From: Steromphala cineraria
Lineage: Eukaryota; Mollusca; Gastropoda; Trochida; Trochidae
Direction: 5' to 3'
DNA length: 64,000 bases
Assembly: GCA_916613615.1 (NCBI GenBank)
Contig: OU744732.1
Span: 29,150,673-29,214,672 of the forward strand
Under the pieces are notes generated by a model. It did not search any database. It worked only from the letters and a program-made list of their open reading frames with translations, and was not told the origin of the DNA. This document shows, piece by piece, positions 31,200 to 44,408 of this stretch; position 1 is the stretch's first letter, and each line of letters opens with the position of its first letter. The translations under genes were made by a program, and so were the position numbers.

Positions 31200-32860
31200 A
31201 GGGGAGCCCCCCGAGTTAAGAGCGAGAACCACGAGCACTGCTACGCGACACGTGTCAATCACCTCCACACAGGTTCTACCCCTAGAGGGAAGCTCCCCTG
31301 AGTTAAGAGCGAGAGACACGAGCACTACCAAGTGCACAAGTGCACGTCCAAACAAACGGCTACTCACTAGTAGACACACGCGTCAATCACCTCTCCACTC
31401 AGGCGCTGCCTCTAGAGGGAAGTTCCCTGAGCTAAGAGCGAGAGACACGAGCACTAGCGATCGCACGTCCAATCAAACGGCTACTCATTAGTAGACACAC
31501 ACGTCAATCGCCTATCCACTCAGGCGCTTCCCCCAGAGGGAGTGATTGATTGGACGCCTACGAGTACTACCAAGTGCACAAGTGCACGTCCAATCAAACG
31601 GCTACTCACTAGTAGACACACGCGCCAATCACCTCTCCACTCAGGCGCTACCCGTAGAGGGAAGCTCCCCTGAGTTAAGGGCGAGAGACACGAGCACTAG
31701 CAATCGCACGTCCAATCAAACGGCTACTCACTAGTAGACACACGCGCCAATCACCTCTCCACTCAGGCGCTACCCCTAGAGGGAAGCTCCCCTGAGTTAA
31801 GAGCGAGCGACACGAGTACTACCAAGTGCACAAGTGCAGGTCCAATCAAACGGCTACTCACTAGTAGACACACGCGCCAATCACCTCTCCACTCAGGCGC
31901 TACCCCTAGAGGGAAGCTCCCCTGAGTTAAGGGCGAGAGACACGAGCACTAGCAATCGCACGTCCAATCAAACGGCTACTCAATAGTAGACTCGCGCCAA
32001 TCACCTCTCCACTCAGGCGCTACCCCTAGAGGGAAGCTCCCCTGAGTTAAGAGCGAGCGACACGAGTACTACCAAGTGCACAAGTGCACGTCCAATCAAA
32101 CGGCTACTCACTAGTAGACACAAGCGTCAATCACCTCTCCACTCAGGCGCTTCCCCTAGAGGGAAGCTCCCCTGAGTTAAGAGCGAGAGACACGAGCACT
32201 AGCGATCGCACGTCCAATCAAACGGCTACTCACTAGTAGACACACGCGTCAATCACCTCTCCACTCAGGCGCTTCCCCTAGAGGGAAGCTCCCCTGAGTT
32301 AAGAGCGAGAGACACGAGCACTAGCGATCGCACGTCCAATCAAACGGCTACTCACTAGTAGACACACGCGTCAATCACCTCTCCACTCAGGCGCTTCCCC
32401 TAAAGGGAAGCTCCCCTGAGTTAAGAGCGAGAGACACGAGCACTAGCGATCGCCCGTCCAATCAAACGGCTACTCACGAGTAGACACACGCGTCAATCAC
32501 CTCTCCACTCAGGCGCTTCCCCTAGAGGGAAGCTCCCCTGAGTTAAGAGCGAGAGACACGAGCACTAGCGATCGCACGTCCAATCAAACGGCTACTCACT
32601 AGTAGACACACGCGTCAATCACCTCTCCACTCAGGCGCTTCCCCTAGAGGGAAGCTCCCCTGAGTTAAGAGCGAGAGACATGAGCACTAGCAAGCGCACG
32701 TCCAATCAAACGGCTACTGTCTAGTAGACACACGCGTCAATCACCTCTCCACTCAGGCGCTTCCCCTAGAGGGAAGCTCCCCTGAGTTAAGAGCGAGAGA
32801 CACGAGCACTAGCAAGCGCACGTCCAATCAAACAGCCACTCAGTTAAGAGCGAGACACAC
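31200..32860. repeat. 122-bp tandem repeat array
   Basis: About 14 units. The landmark CGTCCAATCAAACGGC recurs exactly every 122 bases in the right half (32211, 32333, 32455, 32577, 32699, 32821). Units contain CTACTCACTAGTAG, GACACACGCGTCAATCACC and GGGAAGCTCCCCTGAG. Left-hand units are more variable and truncated ones occur at both edges. The array is not CRISPR: repeats are contiguous with no unique spacers. Confidence 0.95.
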
Positions 32861-34022
32861 GCGCGCGAGGGGCGCGCACCTAGCGCCACGCATCAGTCAC
32901 CTCTCCGCTCAGGCGCTTCCCATAGCGGGAACCTCCCCTGAGTTAAGAGCGGGAGACACGCGCGCGAGGGTGCAACCGAGAGGGGAGAGCGCCTGAAGCG
33001 TCTTGACCCACTCGTGAGCCAGTGACGCACGAAGTGAGAGGGAAGGAAGCATGGAGCGCCACGACCCAGAGTCAGTAAGAACCTGAGGAACAGGAGAGGA
33101 AAAGAAACCAAACCAAACCTGCCTCGAGTCAAGGTTCGAATTAATCAACGGGAGACAAACCCCCATCAAGCAAGCGGGGAGGGTGCCTGGAGCGCCTCGC
33201 CACTAGCAAGACAGCATCTGAAGCATCCCACGCAAGTCGAGATCAGAGAAGCGGGGAGAGCGCCTGCATGAACGCCTCACCCACTACCCAATCAAAGTGG
33301 ACACGAAGAGAGATAGCGCCTGACGCGCCTCAGCTTCTGTCCCGCGAACCTGAGCGTCAAACGCACATCTAGCGCCACGCAATAGTCACCTCTCCGCTCA
33401 GGCGCTTCTCATAGAGAGTTGAAGAGCGAGAGACACGCGACACAAGCGCACGCCAACCCAAGCGCCAGCAAGAGCACATCCAAGCGCCTGGGAAGCGCGA
33501 GCGAGGGGACGTCCAAGCGCACGTCCACTCTAAGCGCAAGGGAGCCGGTAGGGCGCCTGACGCGGCAGGCGGCAGACGTTCAACAGGCCACAATGAAGTG
33601 CAAGCCAGAGACGGTAGACGAGAGGTCTACCTCCAAACCAGCCAAGCGTAGCAGCCAGGCGACCCGGCACGCAACCCACGTGCAACCCGGGCCAGCCGAA
33701 ATCAACAACAGCTGACGAAGTCAACTGCTGAAAAAAAAAAACGGCAACAAATACATGGAAAGAGGCACAAACTACTTCGCAAGAAATAGTTAACCCTCTA
33801 ATCCTGTAACAGGGAAGAGAAACACAAGAAAAGGTTTATTAAACACAAAAGCAGTCGGAAAACTAGAGCTAACAAAAACACAAGTGTCCTTGATGGCCGA
33901 CAGAAAAGCAATGATGACGTAGGGTTAGCCACCTGGTGGTGAGTTTCAGTACAGGTTTGGGCAGCGATAACTCTGTCTTTACTCTGTGTAAGGATTGTCG
34001 GAATTAGACAGATTAGGATAAT
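32861..34022. other. right inner part of the large element
   Basis: GC-rich, with scattered diverged pieces of the 122-bp unit (for example 32881-32960 and 33375-33440), then a unique 33720-33900 stretch. The subterminal 33905-34050 is duplicated in inverted form at 28172-28307. No ORF resembling a known protein. Confidence 0.55.
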
Positions 34023-34384
34023 CGGGCATATTGTTAACTATCGAGGAGAGTATATTAAATAATTAATGTTATATAGGACTTATGATCCATTTACAAAAGT
34101 AGTGCACATTTTCTCTTACAATGTAGTGCAAATATCTTGAAATGTCAGTGGAAATATCTTACAAAATATAATGTCATTTACCCGGTAGTTGTTAAGTGCA
34201 AATAGTTGTGAAGATCGTGTTAATATCATTTCATATAAAATTAACTATCATGGAGATTTTTAGTATTGACATAGCGCTCATATCTTTATGTTCTCTATGA
34301 ATATTATAATGTATAGAAAGGGTGTTTCTATGACTTAAAGCATACCAACAATAAAGCTGCAAGGCCATCTTAAGCAATAATGTA

Positions 34385-35105
34385 TACCGTATTTCCTCGA
34401 ATAGACGCTGGGCCTCGAATAATAATAATAATAATAATAATGAACTTTTATAGCGCCTAACTTCCAATCATACAATTGCTCAGCGGCGCTTTATGACGTC
34501 TGTGATAGTTCATGAAAGTAGTGTGTGAACAGATAAGTCTTTAGTTGAGTTCGAACGTTCTTGTAGTCGCTAGCTGATCGAATCTCTAGGGGAAGGGAGT
34601 TCCATAGTTTTGGCGCTGCAACAGAGAATGATCTTTCGGCTAAACGAGTTCTTGTAGCAGGGGTTGAAAGTAGAAGCTGGTCTTTGGATCGTAGAGTTCT
34701 AGTAGGCGTGTGTGGCTGGATTAGGTCTTTGAGGTAGGTTGGTGCAGCTGCGTCATTTAGGACAGAAAAGGTAATGCAGAGAACTTTGAAAATAACTCGC
34801 TGTTGAACTGGTAGCCAGTGTAGATTGTACAGTACAGGGGTGATGTGACATTGTTTTGCAGAGCGTGTTAGGGGGATACACGCCGGGTCTCGAATAAACG
34901 CCGGGTGATGAGTTGAATACTTAATGCTCCCGTAGTTGAATTGAAATAAAGTATTCTCCCTTTACATCATCTATACATATATATTTCCTTCTACAAAATA
35001 AATAGACGCCGACCTCGAATAGGCGACGGGTCTCGAATACACGCCGGGGATATAGGGGGTCTGAAAAAACAGACGCCGGGGTGACTATTCAAGGAAATAC
35101 GATAC
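34385..35105. mobile_element. MITE with TACCGTATTTCCTC termini, copy 2, interrupted
   Basis: Counterpart of 23394-23651, interrupted by a LINE fragment at about 34419-34875. The internal CGCCGGG repeats continue on both sides. Confidence 0.7.
34491..34873 (-). pseudogene. LINE 3' fragment, C-terminus of RT ORF
   Basis: One uninterrupted - strand frame of about 127 codons ends at a TAA (34491-34493). It reads KQCHITPVLYNLHWLPV, NDAAAPTYLKDLI, RSFSVAAPKLWNSLPLEIR and LKTYLFTHYF, the standard C-terminus of CR1/L2-like reverse transcriptases. A short 3' UTR ending in (ATT)n follows at 34419-34441. It lacks a methionine start because it is 5'-truncated. Confidence 0.8.
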
Positions 35106-36470
35106 TCAATATTTGCAGTTGCGGATGGAGATGTGGGAGGGTAGGGGTCGAGGGTAGGGCTAGCACATTTTTTGAATATTAGATTTAGAACATAATGTGA
35201 AAAAATTTAGACTTTCCGTGATTACAATGTAATTTTTTGGAACATTGGCCTTGTGCCCTGTACTCCCTATATCACAAACTTGTCAGTTGCGGGAAAAGAA
35301 GCTCAGAACAACACCATTGATTTACCATCGCAAAGAAGAGCAAAACGTTTTTCAAATGATTGATATCTGATTCCTGTCATTTAATGTACATTTAAACAAT
35401 TCGTTACTCGTAAATAAACCATGACGACCTTTATCATTTAGAGTCTTCGCTTGAAGTCCTAACTCATAGGATTAAGTCAAGGGTTAAATACAAAACTACG
35501 TAATAGAACATGTTAACAATCAGGGATATTTAATTGTTTTGAAGTTATTCCACGAATTGTATTGTCAAGATTCAGTCAAAACGACTGATGCTACTACAGA
35601 TAAATTTAACAAAGCTTTTAGATCTTACTGATGAGAAATATGTGGGTTAAATTAGATAAAAACTTAAAGGTATAGAACAAACCATGGTTCAGAAAATTAA
35701 CTTGAAGCTATCTTAAAAAGCATTTGTACAGTATAGCAACTTGTTTACAACATGCGATGTAAATTTATTTGCAACAGGTAAATCCTGACCAATTGACGTT
35801 TGTCTTCAGTAAAAACTTAAATCAATAGAAGCTTCAGAACTGCAACTAGCATGGGTAAAGGAAGAACAGGAAGCAAAGGCGGCAGAGATATTAATTTTGA
35901 AGAACAAATTTGAGAATAAGAACAGACAAAGAGAGCAACATTGCCGAAATCCTCAACAAAAACATCTTCCATATCTTTATAAACACGCGGTTTGTTCTTA
36001 ATTGTTTTTATAAATCCAAAAACTACCTCAAGACGACAATATAACACATAATGCAACTTATGTGCATTTGCTGTTTGAAAGAAGAAATATGCAAAATTCA
36101 TATATGGGGTTTCTCTCCCTTAAATGTTATTCATATAATTAATTAATTCTCGGTATCTGCTTCTTTTTTTAATAAGATTAAATTTCATGCTGAAAAAATG
36201 TAAAAAGAATATATTTTTTTCGGTCGAGTTGAATTTATCAAAAGGAAAAACAAATATGTTCATCCTTGTGAAATGATGAATTTAACAAGCACAATATTAA
36301 GGATTAGAGGATAAACAAATGTGTTCGTTCTTATTCATATCATCATTTTGGTAATCGGCAAGAACCGAGCAAAACTTTCTTTTACTATTACTGCTAAGGA
36401 TTGTTTTATATGTTTCGTGCATCTATCGATGTATAACAGCAACAAAAAATGACTAATATATGCATTTGTA
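35106..36470. other. junction between the two arms of the array
   Basis: 35370-36082 is colinear with 23655-24325 (end of the gene 3 unit). Homology ends near 36082, and the downstream region of gene 5 begins within the next 360 bases, so the + arm meets the - arm here. No gene; the exon-like open frame at 35829-35997 is discussed at 23652. Confidence 0.6.
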
Positions 36471-36476
36471 TTTATT
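36471..36476 (-). promoter_or_regulatory. polyadenylation signal AATAAA, gene 5
   Basis: Here the conserved block reads GATTAATAAATAC instead of GATTAAAAAATAC, giving a canonical AATAAA. It is the only copy with this change. Confidence 0.65.
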
Positions 36477-36534
36477 AATCGGTCGTTACAGTTTCAACAA
36501 AGGTAACATTTCAAGGTGAAGCACTTCTTTAGCA

Positions 36535-38389
<1,855 letters not shown>

Positions 38390-38468
38390 GATTGCTGTGA
38401 ATAAACTTTCTCAAGTTGACTGCGAGGATCTGAAGAGAAGGTTTGATATGGAAGCAGGTGCCCGTCCA

Positions 38469-38550
38469 CTTATATACCAGCAAATATACATACATAGAGT
38501 AGGTAACTGGGACTACACTACATGGTTACAGAAACTAAGCTTGTTAGTCA
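38469..38550 (-). promoter_or_regulatory. core promoter of alpha-tubulin gene 5 (degenerate palindrome)
   Basis: TATATAAG (complement 38469-38476) and TGACTAA (complement 38544-38550) are kept. The palindrome at 38524-38536 reads GGTTACAGAAACT on the + strand, so one half-site is lost. Confidence 0.75.
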
Positions 38551-38956
38551 CGCTGCATTAAACATATACAAACCGCTGGCTTATGCTAATTGAGATTATT
38601 GTTCAGCTGTCTGTTTTTCCCAGCAGAAATGTTGATTCATTCATTTTGACTTTGTGCTCTGAAACACTTTTTTTCTCATTTGTCGTGATTTTAGTGACAT
38701 AATTATTTACCATTGATGCAAAATCAGATATATCCCAAAATGATAAATATGTATTCAATATTGATTTTCCATGAAAATCTAAATATGCTCTACTTATGTG
38801 AAGATCACACGTCTAATTATATATATGTACATGGTTGTTGGTTATATAACCCTTCCAGCACTTTCAACGTTTCCAAAATAACGTTTAAGTAATTCACGAG
38901 CAGTACCGGTTTTGATCGAAATCCCGATTAAATGACTCATGTTCACACTGTTTGCT
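38551..38956. other. upstream of gene 5
   Basis: Starts with the shared distal promoter block (to about 38640). Nothing else recognised. Confidence 0.5.
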
Positions 38957-39309
38957 TTAAAGGGGCAGTAGCACGTTTTTTGATAATTTTGTATTTTAAA
39001 ATGTTCACTGATAATTGTAAGTTAATGCTAAATGTATTATCCTGACAGTGTCAAAAATCTCATTACACAAGCCAATAATCCATAGTCAGAGGACAAAGTA
39101 TGTATAATCAAAGAAAATCCATTGGCGGCCATTTTGTGTGAACAGTTTGGGTAAGAAAAAGGAATCGCATGGCTAAACTTTATGTTTTACATTTGAATTA
39201 ATACTGCTCAATTTAGTTTAAATACATTGTCTTTCAGTAGTAACCGTTTATTTTCATTTTCCTGACATCACCTTATATCACCCCTAAAAACGTGATACTG
39301 CCCCTTTAA
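38957..39309 (-). mobile_element. TTAA MITE family, copy 3
   Basis: TTAA at both ends; AGGGGCAGTAGCACG at the left and CGTGATACTGCCCCT at the right. Same orientation as copy 2. Confidence 0.9.
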
Positions 39310-39650
39310 CAAGTATTCATGTAAATTGGACGGATGAACTATGCTTTCACAAACATACATTACTGTTTTAAGCACGAATTATCATATAATCACAAATTGG
39401 GGATTATTTTCCGAGATGTTTTGAATTCACATCGTTTCTTATGCCTTATTATTCATATATGAGTCGTTCTCAAAAGATGCAGCTTTTTTTTGTGTATAAA
39501 ATACAAAAAAAATTAAATAACCATTCTAGATTTTTTCTTTCACAAATGGTAAGGTTCATTTTAAACATAAGATTTCAAATGTATTTGAGGCTTAATTATG
39601 TATGATATCTTAATTAACACTTATTACACTAATGAGGATGAAGAGACAGT

Positions 39651-41567
39651 GTCTTTCCAGTAACGATAGTTATGCTTGTTTGTTTTCTTTAAAAAAACAT
39701 TTGTATGAAAAGATGTTGCTTTGATGTATCCACCTTAGCATATATGTTGTTACTCAAATTAAAAAAAAATAAAATTAAGTAATATTTTCATATGATAAAC
39801 ACTTGTACACTTAGTAGGTTGAAACAAATAAGCGTGTTGATTCTTACACATTCTCTTCATATCCTCAACATAAAGAATAAAATGAAGATAGCTATGAGAA
39901 GTCATGTGATCACGTTTTACGGGTTTTTGACATTTTATGACAAATATTTTTACCTTTAAGGTAATAAATCAATTACGTTTTGGTCATGTTACATGAAAGA
40001 CAGTTCTGTTATTCCAAAGACACAAATTGTTATTGGAAAGAAAATGCTTCAAATAAGTAAGAAAGTTTGTTTAATGAAACATAAATATGTGTCCTCTTTG
40101 CACAAGGAAGGTACGGTTTATGTTTCTCACATCAGATCCTCAGAAAAGTTTACTTATTATTTATATAACACTTTACTAAAACAGGACCAAGTTGGAGTTT
40201 GTTACAGGAAAGACCTCAATGTGTTACAGAATGGACAATCCTATGCTATATGTGAGTAGGGAAAATGATGTATCTATGAAAATGAGAATAACATGGTTTG
40301 ACAATAATCATATAAGAATACACTTTATAGCCATACCTTTTAGTGCAAAAATACATAGAAAGTATAAGAAAATTTCCTGCTTGTTATGTTAAAGACATTG
40401 ACTGTTACAGGAAAGACAAATTGAAAAATATTATCACTTTTTGGAGTAAAGAAATCTTGCCAATTTTGAAAGGTTTCATAGAAATGTAATGTTTTGGGGT
40501 TTTTTTTCCATCCATAGTCAAGCCACATAAATGATGTACAGAGAAATACCATTGCTTTAATGCAATATTTAAAAAAAAAAAAACTATCTGGCTATATGCC
40601 ATATTTCAGCATTGTTCAACAATGCCGTCTTTCAAATAACAGTCTTAAGAAATAAATTTGGCTAAAACACAGATATCTTAGTAGAGCAAAAGGCATCGTT
40701 ATTCCAAACTTTTATTGAAAATTTAAATGCACCGACAAATAAATTCCCAAATTAAGTATTAGTTTCTTAGATGTCTTTTACAGTAACACATTATGTCTTT
40801 CATGTAACATCTACATACCATAGACTTAAAATATACACATTGTTGCAGAAAAAAATGAAAATGTTTGACAAAATAAGATTATCAAAGACAATACATGAGT
40901 TCAGTACAAATTTAGAAGGAAGAAACAACCAAGTATAATGTTTATTTTCGATTAAATATTCAATTGTCTTTACAGTAACGATAATGTCTTTTAAATAACA
41001 ACCCTTGACAAAAACTTGTCTCATTGACTGCAGAAAAGGATGCTTTCATCCCCTCTGGAAAAGAAGCTCATGGGACATCCTACATTGTAACTGTCAATCA
41101 AATTCTTGTTGAAACAAACAAGTAGGATGCAAATATCTCTTCATTTGTCTTTGCAGTAACAATAATGATCTTTTAAATAACAAACACATCTGTTACAGAA
41201 AAGACTATTATATGAAAGACAAATTCCATTTGTTCATCAATTGAAAAGTAATGAAAAGTCCTTGTCCCAATTAATACATCATCATTGTGTAGTGATTTTG
41301 GTGCAGCATGCATAGAGATAGACGCATCTCTTGAAATATGGTTATTTTTTTGATAATTCGGTTATCTGAAAGACGCCAATAAAAAATACTCCACATTTTT
41401 CACTTTTTACCATCAACATTTTCAGCAAGCAAGTTGTTTTGGAGTCAACAAGGCATCTTCAATACTCTAAACCTATGGTTGATGATCAACATGACGGAAG
41501 TGTTTTCTTTCAAAAGATAATGGATCATTATTTTTTTCTGAATTTTATATACCTGTTACAGGAAAGA
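39651..41567. repeat. degenerate ~200-bp-period motif array
   Basis: A 14-base motif near GTTACAGGAAAGAC, or its reverse complement, occurs at 39651, 39988, 40201, 40404, 40627, 40773, 40966, 41147, 41361 and 41554, often with a second half-copy 20-45 bases away. Sequence between motifs is AT-rich and weakly similar. It looks like an eroded satellite. Confidence 0.55.
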
Positions 41568-41967
41568 TATTTTTCTCGTATACAAGATAGTAATTCAAAT
41601 TTTCACATAAAAAATTTAAAAATCTATCAGGAATGAGGAAAACACTACATTTTAGAATACCAGCAGAAAAAAATATATTCAAACAAGGATAAGAAAAACA
41701 TAGACATCCGATTCCTGGACTTTTCACCTAGATACAAGTCAAAAACATATTTTTGGTTACAAAAATAACCGAAAAAAAATTATTTGGCCATTTAGGTTAC
41801 AATTTTACTACTTGCCAGATAGATTGTAAGTCAGCAGTTAACAAGAAATGAAATTTGACAAAGTTCTGTCAATATTTTACCGATTTCTATTCCGGTACGT
41901 GAAAAAGCAGCAACTTTTGAGAATGACTCATATACCTTCGTTTCAAAGCAATACTATAATGTTATTA

Positions 41968-42090
41968 ATCAAGTTTTTCCGTATTGGTCCAGTTACAGGT
42001 CCGAGGTCTGCTGTATTGGCCCGAGGCGAAGCCAAGGGCCAATACAGAAGACCGAGGACCTGTTACTTGGCCAATACGGAAAAACTTGAT
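41968..42090. repeat. 123-bp imperfect palindrome
   Basis: The whole segment reads nearly the same on both strands, from ATCAAGTTTTTCCGTATTGG to the inverse near 42090, centred on CGAGGCGAAGCCAAGG. The motif GTATTGGCCC recurs three more times at about 42277-42333. Confidence 0.75.
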
Positions 42091-43191
42091 TTTTATAACG
42101 TTTTTATTAATTAACTTCTTTGTAATTTACTTGCACAACATTAGAGAGTTAATTTTTACGGAAATCAAAATTATCAATGAGATTGATGAACTGTCATATA
42201 TGTTGAAAGTTTTGAAGCGATAGCTTCGGACTCTCGTCATTTGTGTGTATGCGCATGCTCAGAGTCGGATTTGCCCATTCTGCTCGTATTGGCCCTGTTT
42301 TGCTCGTATTGGCCCAGCTTTCCTGTATTGGCCCAGCTGTGGATTCGTATAGTGAAGGCCGTATAAATTGTATAAGTGCCATATCATTGATAGTTAATAG
42401 ATAAAATATGATACAAACTCACAGAGCTCATACGGGTATTTTTGTCATGTCATGCAGTGCAGTTTACTTGTTGTCGACAGTTAAATGATTATGTATTTAT
42501 TTACCCATGTACATGAATTATCAATTGTAATGGGACACCCCGTGACAGAATACCTATTGATCATCACTATCTGAAGCTAGATTAAAATGATAATGTTCAT
42601 CAACATCCTGTAGTCTCGATACATAAGGCACCATCGATAACGCTTAGCAAAGACACAGCTGAGTCATACATTAAACATTAACGAAGACAGAAACTGTCTC
42701 AATACACGTTAATCATTTTGTCATATTATGTCATAACGTCATATAACACATTGATATAAAAGCATTTGTGATGGACAGAAAATGTTTCATTTCCCACAAA
42801 CTCCCATTTCCCACATTTCCCAAACAAATTACAATTGCAAATCCTGTTTCTAAAAACTTCATTATTTAATTATTGATATGTAGTTTACTCACTATCGATT
42901 TTCTTTACAATGCATAAGGGTGTATTTGTTATTTCCCACATAACTACTGAAGAATTAGTTGGTATTATTCTACATATATGTGTAATTCTTTCATCATCAT
43001 GGTTAGGCAAGCGTTTGAGAGATTTTATGGACGCCTCGAATATGCAATGTTATCTCCACAAAGCCAATAACAAAAATTCTTTAAATTAATGAAATTCCAT
43101 ATAAAAATAATAACTGTTTTTATAAGATAATAATCAGATTTGAACCCTTTTAACTTAAATTGACAATAAACAACTGTTATCTTAAAGGGGC
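42091..43191. other. spacer 3' of gene 6, distal part
   Basis: No gene. 42640-43190 is homologous to about 49480-50170 (gene 7 unit) and 56230-56400 (gene 8 unit), so the duplicated unit of genes 6-8 starts at about 42.6 kb. Confidence 0.55.
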
Positions 43192-43541
43192 AGTAGCACG
43201 TTTTAAGGGGAATATAAGTTGATGTCAGGAAAATAAATATGGTTCCAATTGAAAGGCAATGTATTAAAACTAAATGAAGCAGTGTTAAATCAAATATGTA
43301 ATGTAAAGTTCAGCCATGCGATTCTTTTTTCTTACACAAAATGAATAAAGGTTTTCCCACAAAAATGGCCGCCAATGGACTTTATGTGAATCTTTACAAT
43401 TTGTTCTCTGACTATGGATGATTGGTTTGTGTAATAAGATTTTTGACCCTTTCAAAATGATACATTAAGCAATAACGTACAATTATCGGTGACAAACTGA
43501 AGATACTTTTTTTTCTAAAAAACGTGCTACTGCCCCTTTAA
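43192..43541 (+). mobile_element. TTAA MITE family, copy 4
   Basis: TTAA-flanked. Present at the equivalent place in the gene 7 unit (50173) and gene 8 unit (56404), so it inserted before those units duplicated. Confidence 0.9.
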
Positions 43542-43668
43542 TGTGAAATTGGAGTATCATCATTTCACTTTCAATATACGGACATTACAAAAGCAATTTT
43601 ATCATCTGACGTCATTGTATGTATTTAGCATTGGCATGACTTATACTCCCAAAACTGTTATCCACTAC

Positions 43669-44033
43669 TTAAAGGGGCAGTAGCACGTTTTTAGGGGGAA
43701 TATAAGGTGTTGTCAGGAAAATGAAAATTAATGGTTCCAATTGAAAGACAATGTATTCAAACTAAATGGAGCAGTAATAATTCAAATATATATTGTAAAG
43801 TTTAGCCATGCGATTCCTTTTTCTTACTCAAAATGAATTAAAGGTGTTCACACAAAAATGGCCGCCAATGGATTTCATGTGAATCTTCAAACTTTGTCCT
43901 CTGACTATGGATGATTGACTTGTTTAATGAGATTTTTGACACTGTCAATATAATACATTTAACATTAACTTACAATTATCAGTGAAAATTTTAAAATATA
44001 AAGTTATCAAAAAACGTGCTACTGCCCCTTTAA
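43669..44033 (+). mobile_element. TTAA MITE family, copy 5 (reference copy)
   Basis: 365 bp including both TTAA. Termini are AGGGGCAGTAGCACG and CGTGCTACTGCCCCT; internal blocks are GGGGGAATATAAGG, GCCATGCGATTCC and ATGGCCGCCAATGG. The gene 7 and gene 8 units have one uninterrupted TTAA at this site (CAATACTTAATATACATG at about 50646; CAATACTTAATGTACATG at about 56861), showing TTAA duplication on insertion, as in piggyBac-type transposition. No transposase. Confidence 0.92.
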
Positions 44034-44052
44034 TGTACATGTGTACCTTCTT

Positions 44053-44408
44053 TTAAAGGGGCAGTAGCACGTTTTTTGATAAATTTATATTTTCCCTGAT
44101 AATTGTAAGTTAATGCTAAATTTATTATTTTGATAGTGTCAAAAATCTCATTACACAAGCCAATCACCCATAGTCAGAGGACAAAGTATGAAGATTTACA
44201 TAAAATCTATTTGCGGCCATTTTGTGTGAACACCTTTTATTCATTTTGTGTAAGAAAACGGAATCGCATGGCTAAACTTTACATTATAAACTTTAATTAT
44301 TACTGCTCCATTTATTTGAATGACATTGTCTTTCAATTGGAACAATTTATTTTCATTTTCCTGACATAACCTTATATTCCCCCTATTAACGTGCTACTGC
44401 CCCTTGAA
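44053..44408 (-). mobile_element. TTAA MITE family, copy 6
   Basis: Left TTAA intact, right mutated to TTGA. The empty site in the gene 7 unit is CTTCTTTAAAGTGC at about 50670. Confidence 0.88.

Larger units (their letters stand above)
28421..34063 (-). mobile_element. 5.6-kb GC-rich TIR element with tyrosine recombinase relic
   Basis: Bounded by perfect 41-bp inverted repeats (28421-28461 and 34023-34063; ATTATTTAATATACTCTCC at the tip). It is inserted into the gene 4 spacer; the gene 3 unit shows the uninterrupted flanks. On the - strand the order is right terminus, 122-bp tandem array, a possible RNase-H-like remnant (about 30660-30400), tyrosine-recombinase remnant (about 30220-28644), left terminus. 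Base composition is sharply richer in GC than the host. No clear target duplication is visible. RT/RNase H before recombinase, inverted termini and no target duplication would fit a decayed DIRS-like retrotransposon. A Crypton-like or other recombinase element is the alternative. Confidence 0.7.

Noticed and set aside
31200..32860. CRISPR-like appearance of the 122-bp array
   Set aside because: Units are contiguous and long, there are no unique spacers, and the context is animal DNA.
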